DNA of 64,000 nucleotides from Clostridiales bacterium (GTDB lineage: Bacteria; Bacillota; Clostridia; Christensenellales; Borkfalkiaceae), in the NCBI GenBank assembly GCA_015055835.1, contig SVHJ01000002.1, positions 37,022 to 101,021 on the forward strand, in the 5' to 3' direction. How positions within the stretch are numbered: the stretch's first letter is position 1; every line of letters starts with the position of its first letter. The position numbers and the translations under genes are program-made. Of the stretch, positions 1 through 8,616 are shown piece after piece. The notes under the pieces are model-generated. The model saw only the letters and a program-made list of their open reading frames with translations, was not told the DNA's origin and did no database searches.

Positions 1-221
1 ATCTTATTTATAAAAATCTTTCAAAAGACTTTTTGTTTCCTATTATGAAAAGATTTAAAGTTAAAGATGAAGAAATGACTTTCAGACTTTCCTTTTACGT
101 AAACGGCATTATGGCTATAATTACCGAATGGATAAAGGAAGATTGCAAAACGGAAATTAAAAAACTTGCTAATTTAATTAACGACTGCGTTTTAGCAACT
201 GGTAAAACAAACTTTTTATAA
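1..221 (+). CDS. TetR-family regulator, C-terminal fragment
   Basis: The reading frame is open to the left edge, so only the C-terminal part (about 73 residues) is present. The pattern of a Phe-rich helix, a GI..I..EWI segment and a closing amphipathic helix resembles the C-terminal ligand and dimerisation domain of TetR/AcrR repressors. The DNA-binding half lies outside the window. One base separates its stop from the start of the membrane protein at 223, so the two are probably co-transcribed, and the repressor may control its partner. The assignment rests on a short fragment and could be wrong. Confidence 0.55.
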   Translation, partial: LIYKNLSKDFLFPIMKRFKVKDEEMTFRLSFYVNGIMAIITEWIKEDCKTEIKKLANLINDCVLATGKTNFL

Positions 222-222
222 A

Positions 223-822
223 ATGAACTTTTTGAATTCCTTAAAAAAAGATAGATTGGTTAGAATTAAATTTTTTACCAGTCTATCTTTTGCTTTTAAT
301 TTCATATACGCACTTTTTAATTTTATAGTGGGCATTTATTTACGCTCTTACTGGTTTATAACTATTGGCGCTTATTTTTTTGTTTTAGGTTTTATGCGCT
401 CTTTTTCTATTATTTCTATTATAAGAAAAAAAGATAAAAATCTAAATAAAATTATAGGTTTCTTGCTTATATTTTTAATAATTATATTAGTTGCAATGAT
501 GGCATTATCAGATATGTTTGACGTAATTAAACCATTAAACGAAATAATTATGATAAGTATTGCTACTTTTACTACTGCAAAAACTGTTATTGCAATACTT
601 AATACTGTAAAAGCAAAAAGACTTACTGTTTCTTATCTTGCTATTAGAAACTTAAGTTTGGTATCAGCATCTTTTTCCATTCTTTCTATGCAAAGAAGTA
701 TGCTTGTTTCTTTTGGAAATATGTCAATTAATAACATAAGAATTTTTAACTTTTCTACTGGTTTTGCTTTTTTCCTTTTCCTTTTAGTTTTAATTGTTAT
801 TATGATAAAAAGAAAATCTTAG
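223..822 (+). CDS. Multi-pass membrane protein of unknown function
   Basis: 199 residues with about six hydrophobic segments (roughly 18-40, 43-65, 75-95, 105-125, 145-160 and 175-195) separated by short Lys/Arg-rich loops. It starts 2 nt after the stop of the TetR-like gene, and translation is probably coupled to it. Small membrane proteins next to TetR regulators are common in Clostridia, but I do not recognise a defined transport family here. No catalytic motif is visible. The gene ends just before a strong hairpin at 857-891. Confidence 0.7.
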   Translation: MNFLNSLKKDRLVRIKFFTSLSFAFNFIYALFNFIVGIYLRSYWFITIGAYFFVLGFMRSFSIISIIRKKDKNLNKIIGFLLIFLIIILVAMMALSDMFDVIKPLNEIIMISIATFTTAKTVIAILNTVKAKRLTVSYLAIRNLSLVSASFSILSMQRSMLVSFGNMSINNIRIFNFSTGFAFFLFLLVLIVIMIKRKS

Positions 823-856
823 CGTATAAAAAACACTCTTTATATAATAAAAAAAC

Positions 857-891
857 AAATGGCGCAAAGTTAAAATTTTTGCGCCATTTTT
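857..891. terminator. Bidirectional Rho-independent terminator
   Basis: Perfect 12-bp stem, AAATGGCGCAAA (857-868) with TTTGCGCCATTT (878-889), between two converging genes. T-rich sequence follows the stem on the plus strand, and an A-rich tract precedes it for the minus strand. Confidence 0.85.
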
Positions 892-905
892 ATATTTTGA
901 TTTTT

Positions 906-1502
906 TTAACACAACTTTTTGGTTACAAAAAGCGAATTTTTGTTGTTAAAAAAAGTGTTTAGTTTGTTTTCAGTATTAAAAAAGTCATATATACCTTCTG
1001 ATATAATTTCAGCAAACTTATAAACTAAATTTAGCCTTGTAAGCCTTAATAACTTTTCCCCGTTGACACCTTTTTCAGCAACTATCGCCATAATAGAAAC
1101 GTCACCTATATAAGAAAAATTTTTATTAACCCCAAGACCAGGTCTAAGTCCTCCCTCAACTACTTTTATTAATCCAACCTCATCTTTATTGCCTAAGGCT
1201 GCATCAACTGCTATTATCGGTATGTTTTTATGAATAGAAGTTAAATATTTTTTTATATAAGAAATTTCTTTAGCCGTTACAGGATTTTTTAACGTACCAT
1301 AAATAAATGTGTCAACTTTGTTTTCTTGTAAAATTGAGCCAACTAACGGACCGACACTATCGCCTAAAACTAAATCACTACCTATAGAACAAATAATGGC
1401 TTTTTTACTACCTATTATATTTGTTAAAGCCGTTGAAACCCCTTTTTTAGCATAATTATTAAAAATGTTAAAGGTATATTCTTTTTTATCTACTTTTTTC
1501 AT
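906..1502 (-). CDS. yyaC: YyaC-family spore protein (DUF1256)
   Basis: 198 residues matching the YyaC family, which is related to the germination protease GPR fold. Visible family features are the N-terminal IGSD.VLGDSVGPLVG stretch, the YGTL..PV segment, the AVDAALG segment and the RPGLGVNK segment. The family is restricted to endospore formers, so it supports a sporulating host together with spo0A at 61647. Its substrate is not established. It is divergent from cvpA. No Shine-Dalgarno sequence is obvious before the ATG. Confidence 0.85.
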   Translation of the reverse strand: MKKVDKKEYTFNIFNNYAKKGVSTALTNIIGSKKAIICSIGSDLVLGDSVGPLVGSILQENKVDTFIYGTLKNPVTAKEISYIKKYLTSIHKNIPIIAVDAALGNKDEVGLIKVVEGGLRPGLGVNKNFSYIGDVSIMAIVAEKGVNGEKLLRLTRLNLVYKFAEIISEGIYDFFNTENKLNTFFNNKNSLFVTKKLC

Positions 1503-1544
1503 AAAAAGATTATTTACTTAAAATAAGTTTTTTATACCTTACCC

Positions 1545-1573
1545 TTGCAAATTCTTTGCTTTTAGAGTATAAT
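1545..1573 (+). promoter_or_regulatory. Sigma-A-type promoter for cvpA
   Basis: TTGCAA (1545-1550), 17-bp spacer, TATAAT (1568-1573). Transcription would start near 1580, about 24 nt before the chosen cvpA start. Confidence 0.75.
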
Positions 1574-1603
1574 AAATTCAACTTAATATTACGGAGAATA
1601 ATA

Positions 1604-2359
1604 ATGCAATTCAATCTATTTGCCATTAATGGTGGCGCAATTGCAGATATTATAGCGCTAGCAGTTTTCATTGTTTGCGCCATAGTAGGTATTGCAAGAG
1701 GGTTTTTAAAATCTCTCTTAAAATCTGCAAAAAAGATTGTTAGCTTAATATTAGCCTTTTTGTTTTGTTCAAAAATAGCAATTCTCTTTGATAATTGGTT
1801 TAACTTAATTGACCTATTAAATGGTCCAGTAGGCTCTTTAGTAGAAAAAATATTTGGCTCTAACATTGTCAACACCCCTTTTAATGAGGCTTTGTCATCT
1901 GATAACGCTTTAACCTTAACGCTTATTAACTTGGTTAAATCAGTTATTGGCGACGCCTCAACTGGCGCTACAACGTTAAAAGAACTTATTTCGCCTATTT
2001 TTTCTTATTACTTATCGGTAGTAATATGTTTTTTTATCGCACTAATCTTTTTCAGGCTTATTTTTGGTCTTGTTATTAAATTATTGTCTGCGATAGTTAA
2101 CAAAATTAAAATATTAAGCTTTACTGATAAGATTTTAGGGTTTGCGTTAGGACTATTTAATGCGTACATTATCTTAAGTGCAGGGTTAGCAATTCTTTCT
2201 ATTTTGCCACTAGGCTTTTTAGAATCGGTAAATTTAGCAATTTCTAATTCAGCCGTGCTTTCTTTTGTAGATAATCTAAACCTTTTATCATTAATTCTTG
2301 AAGGATTGTTAAAATCTAGCTTTTTAGAGGGCGTATTAAACAAAATAATCGTTGCGTAA
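1604..2359 (+). CDS. cvpA: CvpA family membrane protein
   Basis: 251 residues. The N-terminal hydrophobic segment followed by a GIARGFLKSLLKSAKKI stretch is typical of CvpA (colicin V production) proteins, and further membrane segments follow. The ATG at 1604 is chosen over an in-frame start at 1556 because GGAG lies at 1593-1596 and the promoter -10 box falls between the two starts. At 251 residues it is longer than the usual CvpA because of an extended middle loop. CvpA proteins have been linked to envelope homeostasis, but the molecular role is unclear. Three parS sites lie just downstream, before its terminator. Confidence 0.85.
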   Translation: MQFNLFAINGGAIADIIALAVFIVCAIVGIARGFLKSLLKSAKKIVSLILAFLFCSKIAILFDNWFNLIDLLNGPVGSLVEKIFGSNIVNTPFNEALSSDNALTLTLINLVKSVIGDASTGATTLKELISPIFSYYLSVVICFFIALIFFRLIFGLVIKLLSAIVNKIKILSFTDKILGFALGLFNAYIILSAGLAILSILPLGFLESVNLAISNSAVLSFVDNLNLLSLILEGLLKSSFLEGVLNKIIVA

Positions 2360-2410
2360 GCCAAAAAACACTTAAAAACTTAATAAAAATAACTTAATTT
2401 TATGGAAAAA

Positions 2411-2426
2411 TGTTCCACGTGGAACT
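2411..2426. promoter_or_regulatory. parS site 1 (ParB-binding)
   Basis: TGTTCCACGTGGAACT contains the perfect palindrome GTTCCACGTGGAAC. It matches the ParB/Spo0J recognition core (TGTTNCACGTGAAACA) except for changes in the right arm and last base. Confidence 0.85.
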
Positions 2427-2444
2427 ATCCAACTAAAAACACAA

Positions 2445-2460
2445 TGTTTCACGTGAAACA
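2445..2460. promoter_or_regulatory. parS site 2, exact consensus
   Basis: TGTTTCACGTGAAACA is an exact match to the 16-bp parS consensus of Bacillus subtilis Spo0J. ParA and ParB are encoded at 5543-7228. Confidence 0.95.
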
Positions 2461-2470
2461 TTTTTAAATA

Positions 2471-2486
2471 AGTTCCACGTGAAACC
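2471..2486. promoter_or_regulatory. parS site 3 (near-consensus)
   Basis: AGTTCCACGTGAAACC differs from the consensus only at the outermost bases. The centre-to-centre distances of the three sites are 34 and 26 bp. Confidence 0.85.
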
Positions 2487-2509
2487 AGTAGTTGAAAACA
2501 ACTAATTAC

Positions 2510-2547
2510 AAAAGAGTAAAACGAATTAACTGTTTTACTCTTTTTTT
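2510..2547 (+). terminator. Terminator of cvpA
   Basis: Stem AAAAGAGTAAAAC (2510-2522) with GTTTTACTCTTTT (2532-2544) and a T-run. It lies about 150 bp beyond the cvpA stop, so the parS cluster sits in the cvpA 3' untranslated region. Confidence 0.8.
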
Positions 2548-3363
2548 GTTAAAAATAGTAATTTTTTGTTAAAAAAGCATAAAAAACACCTTTGCACCTA
2601 TAATATTTTATAAAATAACGATTTCTAAGCGATTTTTAGACATATAAATGAGTAAGTGTTCATTTAAAACAGATGAGATAAGTTAAAATTTGTGGATAGA
2701 TTAAAACTTACGGTTAAAAATATTATAGATATAAAAACCCAAGATATAAGAGATTGATTTTTATAAAGGGGTTAGAATTTATATAACAAACTAAAATTAC
2801 CGTTAGACGTTCTAAGAAAAAACGTATGATTTAATAAAGTATTATTAAGGTATCATTAGAGTATTTTAATTAAACTTAATGAAATTATTTTATAAGTGTT
2901 GATTTTTAGTTAAGTTAGTGTGGTAGCGTTTTTTGTTTTGAAAAAATAAAAATCAGTTAATTTTTGGCGTTAACTAAAAAATTAGATGAAAAAAATAAAA
3001 AAATTTGTGCGTTTTATTTTTATGGCGCAATAGTATTATATATGGCGCTAACAATAAACAAAAAATTAGGTTAAAAATTTTTAATAAAAAAATATTGTTT
3101 TTTGTTTTAAAGTATGGTATTATAATTACACAAAAAAACATAAAAATCATTAGGGTTTTACTAATTATTTTTAATTTGAATAATTTAATTAATTTTACCC
3201 ATACTTTTCGTGTTAGATATATATAATATTATATAATGTTTTAAAAAGGTAATTTTCAATATTTTTTAAAGCGTATTAAAGTAAAATATATAAAATAAAA
3301 TCAATCTTTCTATTTTTAATTATTTTTAATATTATTAGCAAATTGATTTTTTTCACTTAAATT
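2548..3363. other. Gene-free AT-rich stretch before ftsH
   Basis: About 800 bp with no convincing gene, tRNA or hairpin. Composition is extremely AT-rich with many A and T runs. A single near-match to a DnaA box (TGTGGATAG, 2691-2699) is present but no cluster. It may be a long ftsH leader or upstream region or part of a segregation-related region. I see no specific function. Confidence 0.6.
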
Positions 3364-3380
3364 AGGAGGACTTATATAAA

Positions 3381-5495
3381 TTGAAGAAAAAAGGTGGAAA
3401 AATTTTAACGTTTATAATAATCGCCGTTATTTTAATCGTGGCAGTTTTTTCTTTCTCTAATTGTGGTAGAACTAGAAAAGAAGTTGCTTGGGGCGATTTT
3501 AACGCTATAGTTTCAGCATTAGAAAAAGACAATAAGATAGACGCATATAAAGCCATTAAAATTCTTGACGGCGTGGATGATTTTTTTGCAAATGAAAACG
3601 AACCAAACTTTGTTTCTCCTGAACTTTCTTTATTAAAAGTTACAGTTGACGGTTACGTTGTTGAATTTGATATTGTTGTAAAAGCCCCTGATACTTTTGG
3701 CGAAATGCGAAACACTATAATTCAATACACAACGGTATTTGCAAGAACTACCGACCAAATTAATACTATCGACAACGCCTCAGAAGTAGCAGGCTTTTCA
3801 TATAATTTAATCGACCCTAACGAAACTTCTGCATGGTCTAACATTTTAAGTTATTTACCTTTAATTTTAGGTGTTGGTTTTACAATTTTCCTATTCGTTA
3901 TATTAACCCGTCAAATGGGTGGTGGAACAAAAGACGCTATGGGTTTTGCAAAGACTAACGCAAGGGTTAACAAAGACTTAAAGGTTAGATTTAGTGACGT
4001 AGCCGGGGCTGAAGAAGAAAAAGAAGAACTTAAAGAAGTGGTTGAATTCTTAAAGAACCCTAAAAAGTTCTCTGACGTTGGCGCTAGAATTCCTAAGGGC
4101 GTTTTACTAGTAGGCCCTCCAGGAACGGGTAAAACTTTATTCGCTAAAGCAGTTGCCGGCGAAGCAGGTGTTCCATTCTTCTCTATAAGTGGTTCAGACT
4201 TCGTTGAAATGTTCGTAGGTGTTGGTGCATCAAGGGTTAGAGATTTATTTGAAACTGCTAAAAAGAGCATGCCTTGTATAGTTTTCATTGACGAAATCGA
4301 CGCCGTTGGTAGACAACGTGGCACAGGTCTTGGTGGTGGACACGACGAAAGAGAACAAACTCTTAACCAATTACTTGTTCAAATGGACGGTTTTGAAACT
4401 AACGAAGGTATTATCGTTATGGCTGCAACAAACCGTGCCGATATATTAGACCCAGCACTTCTTCGTCCTGGTAGATTTGATAGACAAATTTACGTTAACC
4501 TACCAGACGTTAAGGGTAGAGAGGCTATTTTAAGAGTTCACGCAAGAAATAAGCCACTTGCAAAAGATATTAACTTTAAAACTATTGCAAGAATGACTGC
4601 AGGCTTTAGTGGTGCTGATATTGAAAGATTATTAAACGAATCTGCAATTTTAGCGGCTAGAGATGATAGACACGTTATTACAAACAAAGATATTTACGAA
4701 GGTGTTAACAAAGTAGTTATCGGCCCACAAAAGAAGAGCCGTGTAATTACTGAAACGGATAAGAGAATTACTGCTTACCACGAATCAGGCCACGCAATAC
4801 TTGCAAAACTATTAAAGAATTGCGACCCTGTTCACGAAGTTTCAATTATCCCACGTGGTCCTGCCGCTGGTTACACTATGACTTTACCTGACACGGACGA
4901 CGACCATATTATGAAAAACAAACTTCTTGACGATATCGTTATGACGCTTGGTGGTAGAGTGGCTGAAGAACTTGTTATCAAAGATATTTCAGCAGGGGCG
5001 TCTGGCGACATTCAAGCCGTTTCAAAGAGAGCAAGAAAGATGGTTACTGAATGGGGTATGAGCGACGTGGTTGGTCCTATTTCTTACGGTTCTGAAAAAG
5101 ACGTATTTATCGGTAGAGATATGGCATCACACGCAAATTACAGCGACCAAATGGCTGGTATTATTGATAAAGAAGTAGAAAAAATTATTATGTCTTCTTT
5201 AGAAAAGGCAAGAAAACTACTTTCAGAAAATAGAGAAATTTTGGATAGAATGGCAAGACTTCTAATTGAAAGAGAAACTATTTTCGCTGAAGAAGTTAAT
5301 ATGCTTATGGAAGGAAAATCAGTAGAAGAAATCGAAAAATTTATGGATGAAAACGAAAAAACTCTTGCTGAAAACCCTTTTGAAAGAGGAAACAGAACTA
5401 TTATTAAAGAACCTGTAAAGCCTACTGAAGAAGTTGAGGTTAAAAATGAACAAACTTCAGAAGTAGAAACTGATGGAGATAAAACCGAAGAATAA
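3381..5495 (+). CDS. ftsH: ATP-dependent zinc metalloprotease FtsH
   Basis: 704-residue membrane-anchored AAA+ protease that degrades misassembled membrane proteins and selected cytosolic regulators. An N-terminal membrane segment (about 8-24), an extracytoplasmic domain and a second membrane segment (about 157-177) precede the AAA module: Walker A GPPGTGKT at 245-252, Walker B VFIDEID at 301-307. The zinc site HESGH is at 467-471. The C-terminal tail is acidic. The TTG start is supported by AGGAGG at 3364-3369, 11 nt upstream. It heads a run of five closely spaced genes with parA, parB, nfeD and an SPFH gene. SPFH proteins of the HflK/C type are known FtsH partners. Confidence 0.97.
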   Translation: MKKKGGKILTFIIIAVILIVAVFSFSNCGRTRKEVAWGDFNAIVSALEKDNKIDAYKAIKILDGVDDFFANENEPNFVSPELSLLKVTVDGYVVEFDIVVKAPDTFGEMRNTIIQYTTVFARTTDQINTIDNASEVAGFSYNLIDPNETSAWSNILSYLPLILGVGFTIFLFVILTRQMGGGTKDAMGFAKTNARVNKDLKVRFSDVAGAEEEKEELKEVVEFLKNPKKFSDVGARIPKGVLLVGPPGTGKTLFAKAVAGEAGVPFFSISGSDFVEMFVGVGASRVRDLFETAKKSMPCIVFIDEIDAVGRQRGTGLGGGHDEREQTLNQLLVQMDGFETNEGIIVMAATNRADILDPALLRPGRFDRQIYVNLPDVKGREAILRVHARNKPLAKDINFKTIARMTAGFSGADIERLLNESAILAARDDRHVITNKDIYEGVNKVVIGPQKKSRVITETDKRITAYHESGHAILAKLLKNCDPVHEVSIIPRGPAAGYTMTLPDTDDDHIMKNKLLDDIVMTLGGRVAEELVIKDISAGASGDIQAVSKRARKMVTEWGMSDVVGPISYGSEKDVFIGRDMASHANYSDQMAGIIDKEVEKIIMSSLEKARKLLSENREILDRMARLLIERETIFAEEVNMLMEGKSVEEIEKFMDENEKTLAENPFERGNRTIIKEPVKPTEEVEVKNEQTSEVETDGDKTEE

Positions 5496-5542
5496 TTTTA
5501 TTAACCTATAACGCAAATTACGAAAACCAAAGGAGAAAATAT

Positions 5543-6313
5543 ATGGGTAAAATAATTGCTTTTTCAAATCAAAAAGGTGGTGTTGGTAAAACGACTACTT
5601 GCGTTAATATGGCGGCATATTTGGCAAATTTTGGCAAAAAAACGCTTATTATCGACATAGACCCACAAGGTAACGCAACTACTGGTTTAGGCTTTTCAAA
5701 AAGCGAAATCAAAGCATCTATTTATAACGCTATGATTGAACCGGAAGATTATCCAGTTGCATCAGTTGCACTTAAAACTCAAGTGGAAAATCTTGACCTT
5801 TTACCTGCTAATATCGATTTAGCAGGGGCTGACGTTGAACTAGTTTATATGAAAAATAGAGAAAGCGTATTAAAAACTATCTTAGAAAAGGTTAAAGATT
5901 ATTACGACTTTATTTTAATTGACTGTCCACCATCACTTGGGCTTTTAACTATAAACGCGTTAGTTGCCGCTAACTCAGTTATCGTACCTATTCAAAGCGA
6001 ATATTACGCAATGGAAGGTTTAAGCCAACTTATGAACACTATTAAGTTAGTAATTAAACACCTAAACGAAAAACTTCGTATTGAAGGGGTAGTTCTTACA
6101 ATGAACGACAACCGTGCAATTATTTCACGCCAAATTACGGGCGAAATTAAAAAGTTTTTTGGAAAACGCGTTTTTGACACGGTTATTCCTAGAAACATTC
6201 GTTTAGCTGAAGCGCCAAGCCACGGTGTACCTATTATGTTACACGACACTAAATGTTCAGGCGCAAAAGCTTACCTTGCTTTAACTGAAGAATTTTTAGC
6301 AAGACAAAAATAA
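5543..6313 (+). CDS. parA: Chromosome-partitioning ATPase ParA (Soj)
   Basis: 256-residue deviant-Walker ATPase that drives origin segregation with ParB. The deviant P-loop KGGVGKTT is at 11-18, the Walker A' DIDPQGN region at 38-44 and the Walker B ILIDCPP region at about 124-130. Length is typical of chromosomal Soj. It follows ftsH by 47 bp with no terminator between, and precedes parB by 18 bp. The Shine-Dalgarno sequence is AGGAG. Three parS sites lie about 3 kb upstream. Confidence 0.96.
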   Translation: MGKIIAFSNQKGGVGKTTTCVNMAAYLANFGKKTLIIDIDPQGNATTGLGFSKSEIKASIYNAMIEPEDYPVASVALKTQVENLDLLPANIDLAGADVELVYMKNRESVLKTILEKVKDYYDFILIDCPPSLGLLTINALVAANSVIVPIQSEYYAMEGLSQLMNTIKLVIKHLNEKLRIEGVVLTMNDNRAIISRQITGEIKKFFGKRVFDTVIPRNIRLAEAPSHGVPIMLHDTKCSGAKAYLALTEEFLARQK

Positions 6314-6331
6314 AATTTACGGGAGAAAAAG

Positions 6332-7228
6332 ATGAAAAATAACAGAGGTTTAGGAAAAGGACTTTCAGCATTATTTTCTGAAACGGAAGAAGATTACGGC
6401 AAAAGTTTAATTTTTGATGAAGAAAACGAACCAAAACAAGGGGTTAGCGAAATTGAAATTGATTCTATCTTTGCAAATCCTAATCAGCCAAGAAAGGTTT
6501 TCGACCAAACGGCTTTAGAAGAACTTTCTTCTTCTATCGCTAAACACGGCGTTATTATGCCGATTATCGTTAATAAATCTGGCGATAAATATATGATAAT
6601 TGCAGGTGAACGTCGTTTTAGAGCGTCTAAACTTGCAGGTCTAAAGAAAGTTCCTGTAATTATCAAAAATTATTCAGAACGTCAAATTAAAGAAATTTCT
6701 TTAATTGAAAACTTACAAAGAGAGGACTTAAACCCTATTGAAGCGGCAAACGCTATGCGTTCACTTATGGACGAATACGGTTTAACTCAAGAAGATTTAG
6801 CAGATAGAATTGGTAAGTCAAGACCAGCTATCACAAATACTCTTCGTCTTTTATCTCTTAACCGTGACGTTATAAAGATGGTTTCTGACGGAACTTTATC
6901 AGCAGGTCACGCAAGAACTTTAATTTCTATGCCTAGCGAAGAACAACTTAAAATGGCTAAGGCAGTTATTAAAGAAGGGCTTTCAGTTAGAGAGGTGGAA
7001 AAGAGAGTAAAAGATTACTTTAACCCACCTGAAAAGGTTAAAAAGGTTAAACAACCACTTTCTCTTGAACTTCAAGACCTAGTTGAGCGTATGCAAAGAA
7101 CTTTCGGTACAAAAGTAAACGCTATCGGAAACGATAAAAAGGGTAGAATTTATATCGATTATTACACTAGGGACGATTTAGACAGACTTTCTGAATTCGT
7201 TGAATATTTAGAAAAAAACAATAAATAG
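6332..7228 (+). CDS. parB: ParB/Spo0J centromere-binding CTPase
   Basis: 298 residues. The N-terminal LGKGLSALF motif is the usual ParA-interaction tail. The ParB/Srx CTP-binding domain carries GERRFRA at 92-98. A helix-turn-helix around 155-178 (LTQEDLADRIGKSR) reads parS, and the C-terminal segment is the dimerisation region. Cognate parS sites are at 2411-2486. The Shine-Dalgarno sequence GGGAG lies 9 nt before the ATG. In sporulating Firmicutes this protein also influences Spo0A activation through Soj. Confidence 0.96.
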   Translation: MKNNRGLGKGLSALFSETEEDYGKSLIFDEENEPKQGVSEIEIDSIFANPNQPRKVFDQTALEELSSSIAKHGVIMPIIVNKSGDKYMIIAGERRFRASKLAGLKKVPVIIKNYSERQIKEISLIENLQREDLNPIEAANAMRSLMDEYGLTQEDLADRIGKSRPAITNTLRLLSLNRDVIKMVSDGTLSAGHARTLISMPSEEQLKMAKAVIKEGLSVREVEKRVKDYFNPPEKVKKVKQPLSLELQDLVERMQRTFGTKVNAIGNDKKGRIYIDYYTRDDLDRLSEFVEYLEKNNK

Positions 7229-7247
7229 TTTTTAGGAGATTACAACT

Positions 7248-7694
7248 ATGTACATATGGCTTTGGATTATAATTATTGCAATAAGTTTAATCGTTGAATT
7301 TTTTACTGCAGGGCTTGTATCCATATGGTTTGTTGCAGGGGCTTTAGTTTCTTTATTACTAAGCCTATTTGAAGTTCACTTAATAATACAAATAGTAGTA
7401 TTTATCGTAGTTTCTTTACTATGCCTAATATTTTTTAAGAAAATTTTTGGCAAAAGATTTACAAAATCAGTTAAAACCAACGCTGACGCTATTATTGGTA
7501 AAGATTTTAAGTTAGTACTTCCTATTTCTTTTAACACCCCTGGTTCTGTCAAGGCAAACGGCGTTGAATGGAGCGCAGTTTCAGAAAACGAACAGGAAAA
7601 TTTAGAATCAGGTACTTTAGTAAAAGTAATTGATATACAAGGAAACAAATTAATTGTTAAAAAAATAAATAAAAATATTGAGGAGGAAAAATAA
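7248..7694 (+). CDS. NfeD-like membrane protein
   Basis: 148 residues: two hydrophobic blocks (about 3-26 and 28-66) followed by a small C-terminal beta-barrel (OB-like) domain (about 80-143) with a G..VKANGVEWSA stretch typical of NfeD1b-type proteins. NfeD proteins pair with SPFH/stomatin proteins, and here the stop overlaps the start of the SPFH gene by one base. It has no protease domain, so it is the short form. It follows parB by 19 bp. Confidence 0.85.
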   Translation: MYIWLWIIIIAISLIVEFFTAGLVSIWFVAGALVSLLLSLFEVHLIIQIVVFIVVSLLCLIFFKKIFGKRFTKSVKTNADAIIGKDFKLVLPISFNTPGSVKANGVEWSAVSENEQENLESGTLVKVIDIQGNKLIVKKINKNIEEEK

Positions 7695-8566
7695 TGGATC
7701 CAATTTTAATTGTATTTTTAGTATTAGTAGTTATTGTTTTTATCATTTTAATTTCTTCACTAAAAATCGTTCGTCAAGCAACGGCTGTAGTTGTAGAAAG
7801 ATTAGGTAAATTCAGTAGAGTTTTAGACACGGGCGTACACATCATTTTACCTTTCGTTGAAAGAGCGTACACGCCTATTAGTTTAAAAGAAAGAGTTGCA
7901 GACTTTGCTCCACAACCAGTTATTACAAAAGATAACGTTACAATGCAAATAGACACTGTCGTTTATTTTTCTGTAACCGATCCTAAACTTTTTAGTTATG
8001 GTGTTGATAACCCTATTAGGGCTATTGAAAACTTAACGGCAACAACACTTCGTAACCTAGTTGGTGAACTTGAACTTGATGAAACGCTAACTAGTAGAGA
8101 TACCGTTAACAGCAAGATGAGAGCAATTCTTGACGAAGCAACCGATCCATGGGGTATTAAAATTAACCGTGTAGAACTTAAAAACATTCTTCCACCTAAA
8201 GATATTCAAGACGCAATGGAAAAGCAAATGCGTGCTGAAAGAGAAAGAAGAGAGGCTATTTTAAAGGCAGAAGGTGAAAAGAGAAGTAACATTTTAGTTG
8301 CTGAAGGTGAAAAAGAAGCGCTTATCTTACGAGCAGAAGCAAGAAAGCAAGCGGCTATCGCAGAAGCAGAAGGTACTGCAACTGCAATCAAAATGATTAA
8401 CGAAGCAAACCCTAACGCTGCGTATATAACTTTAAGAGGATATGAAGCCTTAAAAGTCGTAGCCGACGGAAAGAGTACAAAACTTATTATCCCAAGCGAA
8501 ATTCAAAACGTTGCAGGACTTCTTGCAAGTTTAAAAGAAGTTGTTGGGGAAGATAAAAAAGATTAA
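7694..8566 (+). CDS. SPFH/band-7 (stomatin/QmcA-like) protein
   Basis: 290 residues. A single N-terminal membrane helix (about 3-24) is followed by the SPFH domain (VVERLGKFSRVLDTGVH onward) and a long charged coiled coil (about 175-240, rich in RAEAE/KAEGE repeats). This architecture is that of stomatin/QmcA proteins, which oligomerise into membrane microdomain scaffolds. It is coupled to nfeD. Placement in the same gene run as ftsH suggests a membrane quality-control role. A strong terminator follows at 8581. Confidence 0.9.
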   Translation: MDPILIVFLVLVVIVFIILISSLKIVRQATAVVVERLGKFSRVLDTGVHIILPFVERAYTPISLKERVADFAPQPVITKDNVTMQIDTVVYFSVTDPKLFSYGVDNPIRAIENLTATTLRNLVGELELDETLTSRDTVNSKMRAILDEATDPWGIKINRVELKNILPPKDIQDAMEKQMRAERERREAILKAEGEKRSNILVAEGEKEALILRAEARKQAAIAEAEGTATAIKMINEANPNAAYITLRGYEALKVVADGKSTKLIIPSEIQNVAGLLASLKEVVGEDKKD

Positions 8567-8580
8567 AAAACACTTAATTA

Positions 8581-8608
8581 AAAGCCGTCTAAAAAGACGG
8601 CTTTATTT
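8581..8608 (+). terminator. Terminator after the SPFH gene
   Basis: Stem AAAGCCGTCT (8581-8590) with AGACGGCTTT (8595-8604), then a T-rich tail. It ends only 8 nt before the next ATG. Confidence 0.85.
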
Positions 8609-8616
8609 TAGAAAAA

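Noticed and set aside
2691..2699. DnaA box (TGTGGATAG) as evidence for an origin
   Set aside because: Single site with one mismatch. No cluster, and no dnaA nearby.
3005..3226. 73-codon open frame in the AT-rich gap before ftsH
   Set aside because: No ribosome-binding site, very low-complexity Ile/Asn/Lys composition, and no family resemblance. It is expected by chance in such AT-rich DNA.
3911..4324. Long antisense frame within ftsH (and similar ones in other genes)
   Set aside because: Mirror frames of strongly conserved coding sequence, with no ribosome-binding site or promoter.
4848..4862. Fourth parS-like site (CCACGTGG) inside ftsH
   Set aside because: Only the 8-bp core matches. The flanking bases disagree with the consensus on both sides.
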